In this document: positions 40,653-41,517 of the stretch, piece by piece | Layout: the number at the start of each line of letters is the position of its first letter | Numbering within the stretch: the stretch's first letter is position 1 | Source of the DNA: Proteobacteria bacterium UBA6921 | Lineage (GTDB): Bacteria > Pseudomonadota > Gammaproteobacteria > SG8-11 | Reading direction: 5' to 3' | Length of the DNA stretch: 41,517 nucleotides | NCBI GenBank assembly: GCA_002450895.1 | Contig: DKAR01000168.1 | Location: 1 to 41,517, forward strand | The notes under the pieces: model-generated | What the model saw: the letters and a program-made list of their open reading frames with translations, nothing else | What the model was told of the DNA's origin: nothing | Databases searched by the model: none | Position numbers and translations under genes: made by a program

Positions 40653-41517
40653 ATGCGCAACCAATCGATATGGAATTTGATTTTCAGCTTCGCGTTACTG
40701 ACGCTGCTGACTGCGTGCGGTGGCGGAGGAGACGGCGGCGGCGGCGACGACGGGACCATTGGCACCGGGGTCGTCGAACTCACGGGAACTGCGGCCGTTG
40801 GGGACCCGATCGCAAATACTGATGTGACGGTAAAGGACAGCAAAGGCCGCAAGCGCGTCGGCAAGACGGACAGTAACGGCAAGTATCACATCAATGTATC
40901 CGACCTCAACGGACCGTTCCTCGCCAAAGTGAAGACCGACGACGGCCGCGAATTATTTGCAGCGGCTGAAACTGACGGCGTCGCGAATATTACGCCGCTC
41001 AGTGACGTATCGTGCCGCAATTGGTTTGGAACACGCGGCCGTCATGTCGAAGATGAATTTGAAACCGACACTGAAATCACCGCGCCACCGCGCGAGAGCG
41101 AATTATCCCTTATTCGCAACGCGCTTCGCGCATTGTTGCGGCTTGCATATTCACAGTTCGATGTAGATGAAACGTTCGACTTCGACCGAACACCATTCAA
41201 TGCCGACGGAAGCAAGTTCGACAAACTTCTCGACAACCTGACGGTCACGATCACAAAAGACAAGATCACCATCCTGCTGCGCGATCCGGAAACCGGCCTG
41301 CAGGCTACCATCATCATCGGTTTTGACTTGGGCGACGATCTCGCGCAAACGGACACCGAGCCGCCGAGCCAGCCGACTGGACTCGCGGCAATTCCCGCAA
41401 GCACCAGCGGTATGGTTGTGGTGTGGAATTCGTCGACCGACAATGTCGGCGTTGCGGGTTACAACGTCTATCGCGACGGAACCAAGATCGCGACCACACC
41501 CTACCCCGTTTTCAGCG
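40653..41517 (+). CDS. Lipoprotein paralogous to the giant repeat protein, N-terminal part (cut by window edge)
   Basis: The visible 288 residues align without large gaps to the N-terminus of the protein at 28273, about three in five residues identical by eye. The lipobox LTAC again places the lipidated cysteine at residue 22, followed by a Gly/Asp linker. Then come the carboxypeptidase-regulatory-like domain (LTGTAAVGDPIANTDVTVKD), the LSDVSCRNWFG block, RNALRALLRLAYSQF, and the start of the first fibronectin III domain (PSQPTGLAAIPASTSG to YNVYRDGTKIATT). GGGGG lies about eight bases before the ATG. Whether it carries the same C-terminal repeats cannot be seen. Confidence 0.85.
   Translation, partial: MRNQSIWNLIFSFALLTLLTACGGGGDGGGGDDGTIGTGVVELTGTAAVGDPIANTDVTVKDSKGRKRVGKTDSNGKYHINVSDLNGPFLAKVKTDDGRELFAAAETDGVANITPLSDVSCRNWFGTRGRHVEDEFETDTEITAPPRESELSLIRNALRALLRLAYSQFDVDETFDFDRTPFNADGSKFDKLLDNLTVTITKDKITILLRDPETGLQATIIIGFDLGDDLAQTDTEPPSQPTGLAAIPASTSGMVVVWNSSTDNVGVAGYNVYRDGTKIATTPYPVFS

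Noticed and set aside
27279..41517. Possible mobile element carrying the modules
   Set aside because: No transposase, integrase, terminal inverted repeats or tRNA boundary is visible, and base composition and codon use look like the rest. The right end is outside the window.

Overview
The window reads as an ordinary chromosomal segment of a gammaproteobacterium. The support is a csiV / S-methyl-5'-thioinosine phosphorylase / nagZ neighbourhood of the kind seen in Pseudomonas and relatives, an AmpG-NagZ peptidoglycan-recycling set, group II truncated haemoglobin, and GlyGly-CTERM-like and lipoprotein signals. I cannot place it below class. I see no tRNA, rRNA, transposase, integrase or CRISPR array.

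Left part (1-9.1 kb). A urea-binding protein gene (urtA, left edge, minus) diverges from formamidase fmdA, followed by an FmdB-type zinc ribbon and an XRE regulator. The shared 740-bp control region carries a near-consensus sigma-54 promoter for urtA, a weaker one for fmdA, and two NtrC-like sites: a nitrogen-scavenging switch. Convergent to it is a five-gene minus-strand operon (ArsR regulator, three SRPBCC/AHSA1 proteins, one dihydrofolate-reductase-like protein) with a perfect 12-bp inverted repeat at the predicted start of transcription. Next come a cytochrome c'/cytochrome b561 pair and a PhoX-like (DUF839) exported protein with a textbook terminator.

Middle part (9.1-27.3 kb). mfd is followed by an outer-membrane barrel candidate, an orphan PhnD-like binding protein, a SWIM/SNF2 helicase, a histidine kinase, truncated haemoglobin, an LprI-like protein, peptide deformylase and csiV. 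A minus-strand run then combines CYTH, ampG, a signal-less YkuD protein, nagZ, hpt and methylthioinosine phosphorylase: cytosolic peptidoglycan recycling next to hypoxanthine salvage. A gamma-glutamylcyclotransferase-like gene diverges from it.

Right part (27.3-41.5 kb), the most unusual. A two-gene module occurs twice in the same orientation: a DUF6502-family protein with a predicted helix-turn-helix, then a large lipoprotein with a carboxypeptidase-regulatory-like domain and fibronectin III domains. Copy 1 encodes a 2094-residue protein whose C-terminal half repeats with an exact 256-residue (768-bp) period. Copy 2 runs off the right edge. Both modules have TTGACA-N17-(-10) promoters in which the -10 hexamer fills the last six bases of the spacer of a GGG-N8-CCC inverted repeat; copy 1 has a second such site exactly 40 bp upstream. 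I infer that DUF6502 proteins are autoregulators of surface-lipoprotein operons. Between the modules lie three more exported proteins: a lipoprotein with an SbsA-type Ig domain, a BamE-like periplasmic protein, and a seven-repeat SBBP beta-propeller with a GlyGly-CTERM-like tail.
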